Assembly: GCA_028285525.1 (NCBI GenBank)
Contig: JANQOZ010000085.1
Coordinates: forward strand, 186,001-250,000
Direction of reading: 5' to 3'
DNA from: Lysobacterales bacterium
GTDB lineage: Bacteria; Pseudomonadota; Gammaproteobacteria; Xanthomonadales; SZUA-38
DNA: 64,000 nt
Shown: in pieces, positions 52,908 through 61,512 of the stretch
How positions within the stretch are numbered: the stretch's first letter is position 1
How the letters are laid out: every line of letters begins with the position of its first letter
Program-made: the position numbers and the translations under genes
The notes under the pieces: model-generated
Seen by the model: only the letters and a program-made list of their open reading frames with translations
What the model was told of the DNA's origin: nothing
Database searches by the model: none

Positions 52908-54347
52908 ATGTCAAAGCTCGCCAAACCGTTCACTTTTTCCCGAATCCACCCTGCCCGGCTCGCCGCCCTGCCGCTGGCGCTGGTAATTTCCAGCGCCGCT
53001 GCCGGAGATCTGCCTGTTGTCAGCATCACCAGCGTCGATGCCCAGATGGCTGAAGCGGCTCTCCACACGGGCAGCTTTCTGGTCAGCCGCCAGGGCGGTG
53101 ACCTCAGCCAGGAGCTGCGGGTGAATCTGATCTACGGAGGCACGGCTGTCGCCCTGCAGGGCGACTATGAGACTCCGCCGTCCCAGGTGCTGCTGGGCGC
53201 CAACGTTGAATCGCAGCTGATCGAGCTCACGCCACGGTCGGACAACCTGGTCGAGGGTACCGAAACGGTGGTGGTCACCCCTCAGTCGCTTCCGGAGTAT
53301 GAGGTTGGACCGGACGCCACCGCAACGCTGGAGATCGAAGACGACCCGGCTGTCCTCACTATTGCCATCACCGACGCTACCATCTCCGAGATCGGACTGG
53401 ACCCGGGCAGCTTTGAGGTGAGCCGCAGCGGCGGGCGAATTGAACAAGGTTTTGCCGGCTCCGTTGCGTACACCGGAACCGCAACTCCACTGTTCGATTT
53501 CGTGCAGGCCACGAATTTCAGCTTTGCGGGCGATCAGACCAGCACCAGTGTTGTGATCACCCCCGTGAGTGACAACATCGTTGAAGGTGACGAGACCATC
53601 ACCGTGACATTCCTCCCCAACTCGCAGTACATCACCGGCGAACCGGATACCGTGACGTTTACGCTGACCGACGACGCGCCGGTAGTGGAGGTATCGGTGC
53701 TGGACGCCGACATGAGCGAGTCAGGCTCAAATCCCGGCGCGTTTCTTCTCACCCGTTCCGGCGGTGGGGACCCGACCCAGGGTATCGCCGTGAATTACAC
53801 CCTCAGCGGCAGCGCCAGCTCGCCGCAGGATTATGTCTTGACGGGCGGCACCGTGATCGGCGGCAACGAGATGACCCTGCAGCTCAACCTCCAGCCCCAG
53901 GCCGACAGCGATGACATGGAGGGCGACGAAACCATCGAAATCACCATTCAGCCGTCCCAGTCCTATCTCATCGGGCCAGCAAACACCGCAACCGTGGTGC
54001 TCCGCGACTTTGTCGATCTCATCTTCGCGGCCGGCTTCGAAACGGCGGAAAAGGCCTGCTTCCCGATGCGTGGCAAACAGCTCAGCGCGCACGGGCCGAT
54101 CGTCTTTGACCCGGCGAGCGGCCTGATGTGGGCCCGCTGTGGACTCACGGGCGTGTTCAGCGCTCGCTCTCAGCGCTGCTACCTGGCCCCATCTTTTGAC
54201 TCAGGCCGCGCCGACGCGGTGTCGATCACCCATTTCAACGCCGGACGCGCAGGCGACAACGCGGGATTCAGCGACTGGCGAAAGCCAAAATCTGGAGAAT
54301 TGAAGGGGCTGCCGGCAAGCTGCTGGTCAGAGCAAGCGGTGCGTTAA
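52908..54347 (+). CDS. Exported Calx-beta-repeat protein with C-terminal DUF1566-like segment
   Basis: A 479-residue secreted protein. A signal peptide (to about residue 32, ending AAAG) is followed by three ~112-residue Calx-beta-type repeats opening PVVSITSVDAQMAE, VLTIAITDATISE and VVEVSVLDADMSE. Each contains an SxSGG-like turn and a VEGDETI-type calcium motif. At residue ~370 the tag-like LIFAAGFE occurs, then ~100 residues with FDPASGLMWARCG and NAGFSDWRKPKSGELKGL, a DUF1566/Lcl-type fold that stops earlier than I would expect. GGAGG precedes ATG 52908 by 8 bases. A surface or adhesin-like role is likely. It lies on the opposite strand from tolQ. Confidence 0.83.
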   Translation: MSKLAKPFTFSRIHPARLAALPLALVISSAAAGDLPVVSITSVDAQMAEAALHTGSFLVSRQGGDLSQELRVNLIYGGTAVALQGDYETPPSQVLLGANVESQLIELTPRSDNLVEGTETVVVTPQSLPEYEVGPDATATLEIEDDPAVLTIAITDATISEIGLDPGSFEVSRSGGRIEQGFAGSVAYTGTATPLFDFVQATNFSFAGDQTSTSVVITPVSDNIVEGDETITVTFLPNSQYITGEPDTVTFTLTDDAPVVEVSVLDADMSESGSNPGAFLLTRSGGGDPTQGIAVNYTLSGSASSPQDYVLTGGTVIGGNEMTLQLNLQPQADSDDMEGDETIEITIQPSQSYLIGPANTATVVLRDFVDLIFAAGFETAEKACFPMRGKQLSAHGPIVFDPASGLMWARCGLTGVFSARSQRCYLAPSFDSGRADAVSITHFNAGRAGDNAGFSDWRKPKSGELKGLPASCWSEQAVR

Positions 54348-54387
54348 CTGAGCCCGCACCGCTTCGAGCGGCTAAGCCGCGCTTAGG

Positions 54388-55929
54388 CTAAGACTCGCGG
54401 CTGAGCAGGACCAGGGTCATGTCGTCAGCCGCCGGCCCCGGCGGCTGAAACGCGACAACTTCCGACATGATTTGCTGGAAGATGGCCTGCACGCTTTCCT
54501 CTCGGTGGCGCTTCATCAGCGAACCGAGCCGGTCGAGGCCAAAAAAGTCGCCCTCGGCGTTGCGGCATTGAGAAACCCCGTCAGTCCCGACGACCAGCAG
54601 ATCGCCGCGGTTGATCTGACACACCGGCCCGGTTTGCACCGGCTGAGCCAGAATGCCCAGCGGGATGCCGGTCGCCTCCAGCGCCTCGATCTCGCCCGTC
54701 TGCGCACGCAACACCAGTGCCGGGTCGTGCCCGGCGCTGAGCCATTCGAGACGGCCCGTACCCGCGTCCAGCAAGCCGGCAAATGCCGTCACAAAAGCAC
54801 CCGCCTGCGTATCCCGCAGCAGCTGGTCATTGACGGCCTGGACCGCTTTCACCAGATCTCCGTGAGACTCGTTGAAGGTCGCATGCAAGACAGCGCGCAT
54901 CGCGGTCATCAGCAGCGCAGACTTGAGTCCATGCCCGGAAACATCGGCAACGATGATGCCCAGCCGCTGATCCGGCAAGGGCAGGAAGTCGAAGTAGTCG
55001 CCGCCAGTCTCGTCGCAGTAGCGGGCCGAACCAAACACATCGTAGCCGTCCAGGGCGGGCTCGGACGTTGGCAGCAGATGTTGCTGCACCGCGGCGGCCG
55101 CCAGGAGATCCTTTTTCAGCCGCTCGCGATCGCGGAGGTCATCAACCATCGCGTTGAAATGTCGGGCAAGCGCGTCGAACTCATCGTGCGTGGCCGGGAA
55201 GTCGAGTGGCTCCAATCGTCCGCCTGCGACAGCATCCATCCCGCCCGCAAGTGCTTCCACCGGCTGCGCAAGCGCTCTCGAAAAGCGCCGACTTATCAGC
55301 CAGGAAAGCAGCGATCCGATGACAAATACCGCCACAGCGCCAGCGAGCGCTTCCAGCCAGAGGTTGTCGAAATAACTTCCGTTGAGGTCCATCCGCAGCA
55401 GCCCTTGGATTTCGCCATCCGCCGACCTAATCGGAACGTAGGCACGTAGAAGCTGCTCCGAGTCCGGTTGATCCTCAACCGTCAGTTGCTCCCAGCCCAT
55501 GCGTCTGGCCTGAGTCAACGTCATATCATGATCGGACCCCTCCTCCGCTTCATCGATCGCGGCGATCACCCTTGCCGACGAAGAATCGCCGGTGCGCACC
55601 ATGACGGCGATATTCGCAATCGAGTTCTGCGCGACGGGTTCACCCAACGCGCCGTCCAGTTCGCGAATCAGTGCCTGTCTGGCGTCGACCAGCCGAGAGC
55701 GAAGAAATCCCGAATCCTGCGCTGAGGGGACGGACGGCCAGCCCGCGGTCTGGATGCCTTCAGCAAGCTGCACAATGGTTGCCTGCATCCAGGCCTGAGC
55801 TTCTTCCCGCTCGTTTTCCTCAAAAGCCAGAAACAGGAGAACGGCGCAGGCGCCGGCCAGGCTGAAGCTGACCAGAAGCAGCCCAAACAGGAGTCGGTTG
55901 TGGAAGGTTTTTCTGGGTAGCGGACCCAC
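54388..55929 (-). CDS. Membrane-bound SpoIIE/RsbU-type PP2C phosphatase with HAMP
   Basis: A 513-residue sensor phosphatase: TM1 (about 12-34), a periplasmic domain (35-190), TM2 (about 193-213), HAMP (about 213-265, ending LARHFNAMVDDLRDRE) and a C-terminal SpoIIE/PP2C domain. Metal-binding positions are visible in DETGGDYFDF, VADVSGHGLKSALLM and GPAADDMTLVLL. Such enzymes dephosphorylate anti-sigma-factor antagonists in partner-switching pathways; no STAS antagonist or RsbW-like kinase is adjacent. The start is GTG 55929. It belongs to the accessory block between tolQ and ybgC. Confidence 0.9.
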   Translation of the reverse strand: MGPLPRKTFHNRLLFGLLLVSFSLAGACAVLLFLAFEENEREEAQAWMQATIVQLAEGIQTAGWPSVPSAQDSGFLRSRLVDARQALIRELDGALGEPVAQNSIANIAVMVRTGDSSSARVIAAIDEAEEGSDHDMTLTQARRMGWEQLTVEDQPDSEQLLRAYVPIRSADGEIQGLLRMDLNGSYFDNLWLEALAGAVAVFVIGSLLSWLISRRFSRALAQPVEALAGGMDAVAGGRLEPLDFPATHDEFDALARHFNAMVDDLRDRERLKKDLLAAAAVQQHLLPTSEPALDGYDVFGSARYCDETGGDYFDFLPLPDQRLGIIVADVSGHGLKSALLMTAMRAVLHATFNESHGDLVKAVQAVNDQLLRDTQAGAFVTAFAGLLDAGTGRLEWLSAGHDPALVLRAQTGEIEALEATGIPLGILAQPVQTGPVCQINRGDLLVVGTDGVSQCRNAEGDFFGLDRLGSLMKRHREESVQAIFQQIMSEVVAFQPPGPAADDMTLVLLSRES

Positions 55930-55979
55930 GGCGCCAGTGTACCTGCTTGATCCGAGAGCCTAAAGACAACAGTCCAGAT

Positions 55980-56030
55980 AAGTGAAGAAAGAAGAACGGG
56001 GCGGAGTAGGCTGAGGCTGCTGCGCCCCGT
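55980..56030 (-). terminator. Intrinsic terminator after the lamin-tail-like gene
   Basis: On the minus strand an 8-bp perfect stem (ACGGGGCG with CGCCCCGT; plus-strand 56023-56030 and 55996-56003) encloses 19 bases and is followed by the pyrimidine-rich TCTTCTTTCTTC. It lies about 20 bp after the stop of the 56052-57284 gene and separates it from the phosphatase gene. Confidence 0.6.
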
Positions 56031-56051
56031 ACCCCTTTCATCATCGTGAAG

Positions 56052-57284
56052 CTATTCCTCGAAGCCGTTCGCGAAAATCAGACGCGGGTCGTCGACCGCT
56101 ACCGATACGTCGTCCAGCAGGAAGGTGCCGACGTTGCCGACCCCTTCGCCACGGTAGCAAAAGCGGAATCGGGTGGCATCCGCGGTGGCCGCGAGGTTGA
56201 TCGGCAGCGATACCGGCGTCTGGCCGTCGATGCTGGCGGAAACGGTGTCCATGCCGAAGTCCACGATGAGCGAGACCTCCTGCCACACGCCGAGATCATC
56301 CGGATAGGTGGATGCCTGAATCAGCGTCGACGCCGGCGTGCCGCCTGAGCCGATCACCACCAGGTAAACGCCGTCGTTCCGATACTCGATACCCCAGGTG
56401 TTGGCAAAGCCGCCGTCGACATGCTGGATCGTGTACCGCGGATAGTTGTCACCACTCGCCGGCGGCGGTGCTTCGACCGCGTTAAAGAAACGCCACTCAT
56501 AATTGGACTCAACAACGGCTTCAATAGTCGGTCCGTAGAACCGGTTCTGCACGTCATCCGGGTCCGCGTCGTGGATCCGCAGCCACTGGCTAGAGTCCAT
56601 GCTGCGCGGCGTGGTGGTTCCCAGCACGTCGCTCACCGTACGGATCGTGAAGGCGCCGGGCGGGCTCGAGTCCACCACCGGCCAGTTTTGAATCACCGAC
56701 ACGGTGTCACCCAGGAGCAGCGACTCAAAGTCCTGGACGCCGGCCGGAAAGGCGGTGCTCGGAGGAATCGTGCCGGGCGTCTCGGTCTCAGCGCTGCCGA
56801 GCGAAGGCGTCTCGTCGACGTACCAGTCGAAGGCGGTGTTGCCGAAGCCGTCCCAGGAGAGCGTCATACCTGAGGGTGGCATTGGGGCAACGCTATCGGC
56901 GCCCGACCATTTGTCGTCCCCGCTGGCTAAACCGGCTCGGCCCGTGACAGGTGCGCCGTACTGCAACCCTTGGATGAGGTTGGCGGCGCTCCCAAACGGA
57001 CTCGAGCGATAGATCCAGAGATCGCTGGCCGCAGGGTCCAGGTTATTGAGTGAAAAAGTCTGGATACCACCGGCACCGAACAGCGTATTTGCGGGGATGT
57101 TGTTTTGATAAACGAACCGATGGCAGAAGGGTCGATTGACGCTGGTCGTAAATTCGTCGCCGATATTGGTGACTTCAACCTCGCCGGTCGCAGGGTCCAC
57201 CTCGGTAATCCGAAGATTATCCACCTGTGCCTGCGCCGCTACCGTTCCGCCCAGTAATGTCAGGGCCAATCCCGTCCGCCTCAT
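56052..57284 (-). CDS. Secreted lamin-tail/LamG-like protein with C-terminal FANGFEE
   Basis: A 410-residue exported protein. The signal peptide ends AAQAQ. Residues ~22-170 resemble a lamin-tail (LTD) fold: LRITEVDPATGEVEVTNIGD, later TLSWDGFGNTAFDWYVDETPSLGSAE. Residues ~190-400 look like a concanavalin/LamG-type beta-sandwich (ESNYEWRFFNAVEAP, VSLIVDFGMDTVSASIDGQ, FRFCYRGEGVGNVGTFLLDDVSV). The C-terminus DDPRLIFANGFEE carries the tag-like motif shared with other secreted proteins in the window. GAGG stands 7 bases before the ATG. Function is unknown; a carbohydrate- or surface-binding role is possible. Confidence 0.8.
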   Translation of the reverse strand: MRRTGLALTLLGGTVAAQAQVDNLRITEVDPATGEVEVTNIGDEFTTSVNRPFCHRFVYQNNIPANTLFGAGGIQTFSLNNLDPAASDLWIYRSSPFGSAANLIQGLQYGAPVTGRAGLASGDDKWSGADSVAPMPPSGMTLSWDGFGNTAFDWYVDETPSLGSAETETPGTIPPSTAFPAGVQDFESLLLGDTVSVIQNWPVVDSSPPGAFTIRTVSDVLGTTTPRSMDSSQWLRIHDADPDDVQNRFYGPTIEAVVESNYEWRFFNAVEAPPPASGDNYPRYTIQHVDGGFANTWGIEYRNDGVYLVVIGSGGTPASTLIQASTYPDDLGVWQEVSLIVDFGMDTVSASIDGQTPVSLPINLAATADATRFRFCYRGEGVGNVGTFLLDDVSVAVDDPRLIFANGFEE

Positions 57285-57492
57285 CCGGTTGCCTCATTGT
57301 TTTTGGTTGAGCCAGGAACGCTAGCACAAGTGGAGCCATCAAAAATGGCCGCACACCTCAATCCCCAAAATCGCCCGCTGGACACGGCATGACTATCAGC
57401 GCTTCACTTACGGTCCGCTACGGGGCAATCTCCTCAGCCACTGTAACTTTTGCCAACCCTATCCGTATGCCGGATGGTGCACCGCGACGTGA

Positions 57493-58167
57493 ATGCTAAT
57501 GAAGACGATTCGACTCTCCCTGATGATCCTGCTCGCTATGCTCAGCAGCGGCTGTGTGATCGACGCCAGAACCAAAGACGTGGTGATCGGTCCTGAGCGG
57601 CGACTCGCGCTGCCCGTAACCGAAGACTCAGACGTTTCGGTGCGGATCCCGATCGGCGAAATCGAGGTGGTCTCCGGCAACGATGATCAGCTCCGGATCG
57701 ACCTGCTGGTGCTCTGCCCGAGCCAGGACAGCGCCTGCGCGAGGCGGCTCGAAGACCTGGAATTTGAAACCCGCGAAGATGATGACGGCACGCTGCGCAT
57801 CCGACTCAGCCGCAACGCGGCAACCTCGTTTCGCGATGCCCATCTGCGGGCTTCGGTGCAGGTGCCGCCTGTGCGCAAACTCGCGCTGGACGTCAGCGCC
57901 GGAGAACTGTCGGTGGGGCCGGTTGACGCGTGCGTGGAAGTAGACATGGGCGCCGGTGACGTCAACGTCCGCGCCCGGGCGGTTCGCTACGGCAACGTCG
58001 ACCTGGATGCGGGCATCGGCGACGCCAGCCTTGCGGTCGACGGACGCCGTTTACGAACCCGCCGCTCATTGCTGGTCGGCGCGGAGGTCGCCTGGCACGA
58101 GGGCCGAGGCGAATGCGACATGCTGGTCGATCTGCAGACCGGCAACATCAGCGTAGCGCTGGATTAG
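57493..58167 (+). CDS. Putative lipoprotein with a DUF4097-like beta-helix region
   Basis: A 224-residue protein with lipoprotein signal (MILLAMLSSGC). The body has short alternating beta-strands that refer to successive turns (LALDVSAGELSVGPVDACVEVDMGAGDVNVRARAVRYGNVDLDAGIGDASLAV), the pattern of DUF4097/adhesin-like beta-helical domains. I do not recognise a specific function. ATG 57493 and ATG 57499 are both possible starts. It is convergent with ybgC, and their stop codons overlap (TTAG), so it abuts the conserved ruv-ybgC block. Confidence 0.72.
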   Translation: MLMKTIRLSLMILLAMLSSGCVIDARTKDVVIGPERRLALPVTEDSDVSVRIPIGEIEVVSGNDDQLRIDLLVLCPSQDSACARRLEDLEFETREDDDGTLRIRLSRNAATSFRDAHLRASVQVPPVRKLALDVSAGELSVGPVDACVEVDMGAGDVNVRARAVRYGNVDLDAGIGDASLAVDGRRLRTRRSLLVGAEVAWHEGRGECDMLVDLQTGNISVALD

Positions 58168-58580
58168 CAGGCTAACGCGTCGCGCAGCACCGGCGGGAAA
58201 CGGCAGGGTCGCCAGTTTGACGCGTTGAGGCAGGCGGCGCTGCCTCGCCCCTCAACCAGCAAAGTGTAGTCTGGCACTCGCCAGATTTGCTGGCTCACCT
58301 CAAAACTCGCGCCGCCGGTTTTTTCGAGCGTCACAGTAACCGCCAGCTCGTCGTCGAGTCGGGCCGGCGTGACGTAGCGGGCGCTGATGTCCCGCATGAC
58401 CATCACCACACCCTGCTCCGCCTCAAGCCGGCTCTGGATCAAACCACGCGAGCGCAGCCACTCGGTGCGCGCGCGCTCCATAAACTTGAGGTAGTTGGCG
58501 TAATAAACCACGCCGCCGGCGTCCGTATCCTCCCAGTAAACCCGCACACGCCAGACGAAGTCGGCGTCGGGCTCAGCCAT
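58164..58580 (-). CDS. ybgC: Tol-Pal-associated acyl-CoA thioesterase YbgC
   Basis: A 138-residue hot-dog-fold thioesterase. [29 protein letters not shown] contains the catalytic Asp and the YbgC/FadM-specific residues. YbgC hydrolyses acyl-CoA or acyl-ACP and is usually the first gene of the tol-pal operon. Here it instead follows ruvB, with an 8-bp overlap, and is separated from tolQ by an accessory block. Its TAA overlaps the stop of the convergent lipoprotein gene. Confidence 0.93.
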   Translation of the reverse strand: MAEPDADFVWRVRVYWEDTDAGGVVYYANYLKFMERARTEWLRSRGLIQSRLEAEQGVVMVMRDISARYVTPARLDDELAVTVTLEKTGGASFEVSQQIWRVPDYTLLVEGRGSAACLNASNWRPCRFPPVLRDALAC

Positions 58581-59616
58581 GGTTGCCGTCCGGGTCCTGG
58601 TCGCTGAACAGATCGCCGCCGGTACCCGGGCGGGGTTTCAGCCCGAAGTGCCGATAACCTTTGCCGGTGACCATGCGCCCACGCGGAGTCCGCATGATGT
58701 AACCCTGCTGGATCAGGTAGGGCTCCAGCACGTCTTCGATGGTGTCGCGCTCCTCGCTGATCGCGGCGGCCAGCGAGTCGACGCCCACCGGCCCACCGTC
58801 GAAATGCTCGATCATCGTCTTCAGCAGGCGCCGGTCCTGCGCGTCGAAGCCGGCAGCGTCGACATCCAGCATGCCCATGGCCTGCCGGGCGATCTCCGCG
58901 TTGATCAGGCCATTGCCTTTGACCTCAGCGTAATCTCGCACCCGACGCAGCAGGCGGTTAGCGATGCGGGGAGTTCCTCGGGAACGCCGGGCCAGCTCGC
59001 CGGCGCCGCTGTCGTCACACTGAATATTGAGAATTCCGGCTGAACGCTTCACGATCTGGGTCAGTTCAGGAACGCTGTAGAACTCGAGGCGTTCAACAAT
59101 CCCGAAGCGATCCCGCAGCGGTGAGGTGAGCAGGCCTGCCCGAGTGGTTGCGCCGACCAGCGTAAAGGGCGGCAAATCGAGCTGGATCGAGCGCGCCGCG
59201 GGCCCCTCACCGATCATGATGTCCAGCTTGTAGTCTTCCATCGCCGGATAAAGCACCTCTTCGACCACCGGTGATAGGCGATGAATCTCGTCCACAAACA
59301 GCACGTCGTGAGGCTGCAGGTTGGTAAGCTGCGCGGCCAGGTCACCAGCCCGCTCCAGCACCGGACCCGAAGTGACCTTCAGCTCGGCGTCGAGCTCGTT
59401 GGCGATCACGTGAGCGAGCGTGGTTTTGCCGAGCCCCGGCGGACCGTAGATCAGCGTGTGGTCCAGCGATTCGCCGCGACCTCGCGCAGCCTGAATAAAG
59501 ATTGCGAGCTTTTCTTTAACCTGCTCCTGCCCCAGACACTCTTTTAGGGTCTGAGGTCGAAGGCTGCGTTCAATCAGGTCGTCATCACCACCGGGGTCCA
59601 TCAGCCGATCCTCCAT
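58573..59616 (-). CDS. ruvB: Holliday junction branch-migration helicase RuvB
   Basis: A 347-residue AAA+ ATPase that drives branch migration with RuvA. Walker A is GPPGLGKT, Walker B is [10 protein letters not shown], and the sensor/arginine-finger region is [20 protein letters not shown]; the C-terminal winged helix ([15 protein letters not shown]) is complete. ATG 59616 overlaps the ruvA stop (TGATG), and its MEDRLMDPG resembles the conserved RLI start. A second ATG at 59601 has a perfect GGAGGA 7 bases upstream and could be the real start. Confidence 0.96.
   Translation of the reverse strand: MEDRLMDPGGDDDLIERSLRPQTLKECLGQEQVKEKLAIFIQAARGRGESLDHTLIYGPPGLGKTTLAHVIANELDAELKVTSGPVLERAGDLAAQLTNLQPHDVLFVDEIHRLSPVVEEVLYPAMEDYKLDIMIGEGPAARSIQLDLPPFTLVGATTRAGLLTSPLRDRFGIVERLEFYSVPELTQIVKRSAGILNIQCDDSGAGELARRSRGTPRIANRLLRRVRDYAEVKGNGLINAEIARQAMGMLDVDAAGFDAQDRRLLKTMIEHFDGGPVGVDSLAAAISEERDTIEDVLEPYLIQQGYIMRTPRGRMVTGKGYRHFGLKPRPGTGGDLFSDQDPDGNHG
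59609..59614 (-). promoter_or_regulatory. Strong ribosome-binding site within the 5' end of ruvB
   Basis: GGAGGA on the minus strand lies 7 bases before an internal in-frame ATG (59601), five codons into the annotated ruvB. It raises the alternative that translation begins at 59601. Confidence 0.5.
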
Positions 59617-60221
59617 CAACCGGCAACCTGCGACTTGAGCGCCTGGCGAATGATGTCTTCCGCGCTCAGGCTCTCGTCCGCGTCGCTCTGCGCCTGCTGC
59701 ACCATGCGGGAAACCTCAGCCGGCTTGTAGCCCAAATTGCGCAGCGCGGCGCTGGCCTCACTGGCCGCATCGGTGGATGTCGGCGCAGAACCGGGCAGGC
59801 TGACGCTGCTCGCGACGCCCTCGGGCAGCCGGTCGCGCATTTCGATAATGAGGCGCTCGGCCGTTTTCTTGCCGATGCCCGGCAGCTTGGTTAACGAAGC
59901 TGGATCATTGTTGTTCACCAGGTTCACAAACTCGGCGACACTCACTCCGGAGAGGATCGCCAGCGCCAGCTTGGCGCCCACACCGCTGACCTTGAGCAAA
60001 TTTCGAAACAGCTCCCGCTGGCTGTCGTCGGCAAAACCATAGAGCGTGTGGGAGTCCTCCTTGACCATCAGGTGGGTCAGGATGGTGATCGGCTCCCCGT
60101 CCTGGGGCAGATCAAAAAAAACGCTCAGTGGCGCCTCGACCTCGTAGCCCACACCCCCGACGTCCACCATCAGCAGCGGCGGCCGTTTGTGGACGAGCTG
60201 CCCGCGCAAACGGCCGATCAT
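59616..60221 (-). CDS. ruvA: Holliday junction-binding protein RuvA
   Basis: A 201-residue protein with the RuvA plan: an N-terminal OB fold ([35 protein letters not shown]), two helix-hairpin-helix motifs ([18 protein letters not shown] and [19 protein letters not shown]), and a C-terminal RuvB-interacting helical domain ([17 protein letters not shown]). Its ATG overlaps the ruvC stop (ATGA). Confidence 0.97.
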   Translation of the reverse strand: MIGRLRGQLVHKRPPLLMVDVGGVGYEVEAPLSVFFDLPQDGEPITILTHLMVKEDSHTLYGFADDSQRELFRNLLKVSGVGAKLALAILSGVSVAEFVNLVNNNDPASLTKLPGIGKKTAERLIIEMRDRLPEGVASSVSLPGSAPTSTDAASEASAALRNLGYKPAEVSRMVQQAQSDADESLSAEDIIRQALKSQVAG

Positions 60222-60748
60222 CGCCGAGCCCCGGCCGCGGCAAGCCGCACGGAAGTCGCCCGATGGTGGGCATGACAGATAGCGGTGGCGAGTGCGTCAG
60301 CAGCATCGGGCTGCAGAGGACCCTCGAGCTGAAGGAGTCGGGCGACCATGTGCTGAACCTGTTTCTTGTCCGCTCCCCCGCCGCCGACCAGCGCCTGCTT
60401 GATGCTGCGCGGCGAGTACTCAGCAAGCTGGCAGCTGCTTCCAGCGGCGACGATCGCCGCCCCCCGCGCCTGCCCCAGCTTGAGGGCGGCATCCGCGTTG
60501 CGAGACATAAACACCTTTTCGACCGCCACCTCGTCGGGCTGGTGCTGCGCCACCGCCTCGCTCACGCCCTCGAAAATCGCCTGCAGCCGAGCATGGAAAT
60601 CGCCGCCGCCGGTTTTGATCGCAAGGTGGGCAACATGAACGAGCCGGTTGCCGGAAGCGTCGATGATGCCGACCCCGGTGACCACCGAACCCGGATCGAT
60701 TCCCAGGATCCGAACCGCCGGAGGCCGTCGCGCCTCAGCTGCCGGCAT
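60218..60748 (-). CDS. ruvC: Holliday junction resolvase RuvC
   Basis: A 176-residue endonuclease. The acidic catalytic residues are visible in ILGIDPGS (Asp), VEKVF (Glu) and [15 protein letters not shown] (two Asp). It cuts four-way junctions delivered by RuvAB. A short N-terminal extension (about 12 residues) overlaps yebC by 14 bp. It is first of the ruvC-ruvA-ruvB-ybgC string. Confidence 0.96.
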   Translation of the reverse strand: MPAAEARRPPAVRILGIDPGSVVTGVGIIDASGNRLVHVAHLAIKTGGGDFHARLQAIFEGVSEAVAQHQPDEVAVEKVFMSRNADAALKLGQARGAAIVAAGSSCQLAEYSPRSIKQALVGGGGADKKQVQHMVARLLQLEGPLQPDAADALATAICHAHHRATSVRLAAAGARR

Positions 60749-61475
60749 AAGCCTCTTCGGGAATCTGAGCGTTGGAATAGACCGCCTGGGTGTCGTCGAG
60801 GTCTTCCAGCACGTCGAGCAGGCTCAGCACCGTCTGGCCGCCGTCCACGTCCAGCTCGACGCTGGTGTCGGGCTTCATGGTGACCTCAGCATCGTCGGGC
60901 ACCAGGCCAGCGTCCCGCAGCGCGTCGCGGACCGTTTCGAAGTCGTCGGGAGTGGTAATAACCTCCACGGCCCCGTCTTCCTCCAGCACGTCCTCCGCGC
61001 CAGCCTCGAGCGCGGCCTCCATAATCGCGTCTTCGTCAGCACCGGGACCGTAGGTGATCACGCCGAGCTTGTTGAACAGATAACCCACCGAGCCGTCGGT
61101 ACCGAGACTGCCGCCGTACTTGGTGAAGGCGTGGCGAACCTCGGCGACCGTTCGGTTGCGGTTATCGGTCAGCGTATCGACCATCACCGCCACCCCGTTG
61201 GGGCCGTATCCCTCATAGCGGATTTCTTCGTAGGTCACGCCCTCAAGATCACCCGTGGCCTTCTTGATGGCCCGCTCAAGCGTATCTTTGGGCATATTGG
61301 CGGCGTTGGCCTTTTCAACGGCCAGCCGCAGCCGCGGGTTGGCATCCGGGTCACCGCCACCCTGCTTTGCCGCGACGGTGACCTCCCGGATGACCCGGGT
61401 GAAAATCTTTGCGCGTTTGCGATCCTGGGCCTTCTTGCGGTGCTGGATGTTGGCCCATTTGCTGTGTCCTGCCAT
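60735..61475 (-). CDS. yebC: YebC/PmpR/TACO1-family regulator
   Basis: A 246-residue protein with the invariant [21 protein letters not shown] start, the middle [16 protein letters not shown] segment and the acidic C-terminal domain. Family members were named as DNA-binding regulators; recent work links YebC to translation of difficult motifs. It is upstream of and overlapping ruvC, the usual gammaproteobacterial arrangement. Confidence 0.97.
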   Translation of the reverse strand: MAGHSKWANIQHRKKAQDRKRAKIFTRVIREVTVAAKQGGGDPDANPRLRLAVEKANAANMPKDTLERAIKKATGDLEGVTYEEIRYEGYGPNGVAVMVDTLTDNRNRTVAEVRHAFTKYGGSLGTDGSVGYLFNKLGVITYGPGADEDAIMEAALEAGAEDVLEEDGAVEVITTPDDFETVRDALRDAGLVPDDAEVTMKPDTSVELDVDGGQTVLSLLDVLEDLDDTQAVYSNAQIPEEAYAGS

Positions 61476-61512
61476 GAAACGAAAACCTGAAGCAAACTAA
61501 TCCGCTAGTTTA

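Noticed and set aside
57335..57349. GCCAT-CAAAA-ATGGC hairpin upstream of the lamin-tail-like gene
   Set aside because: A 5-bp stem is too short to support an operator or terminator call without conservation data.
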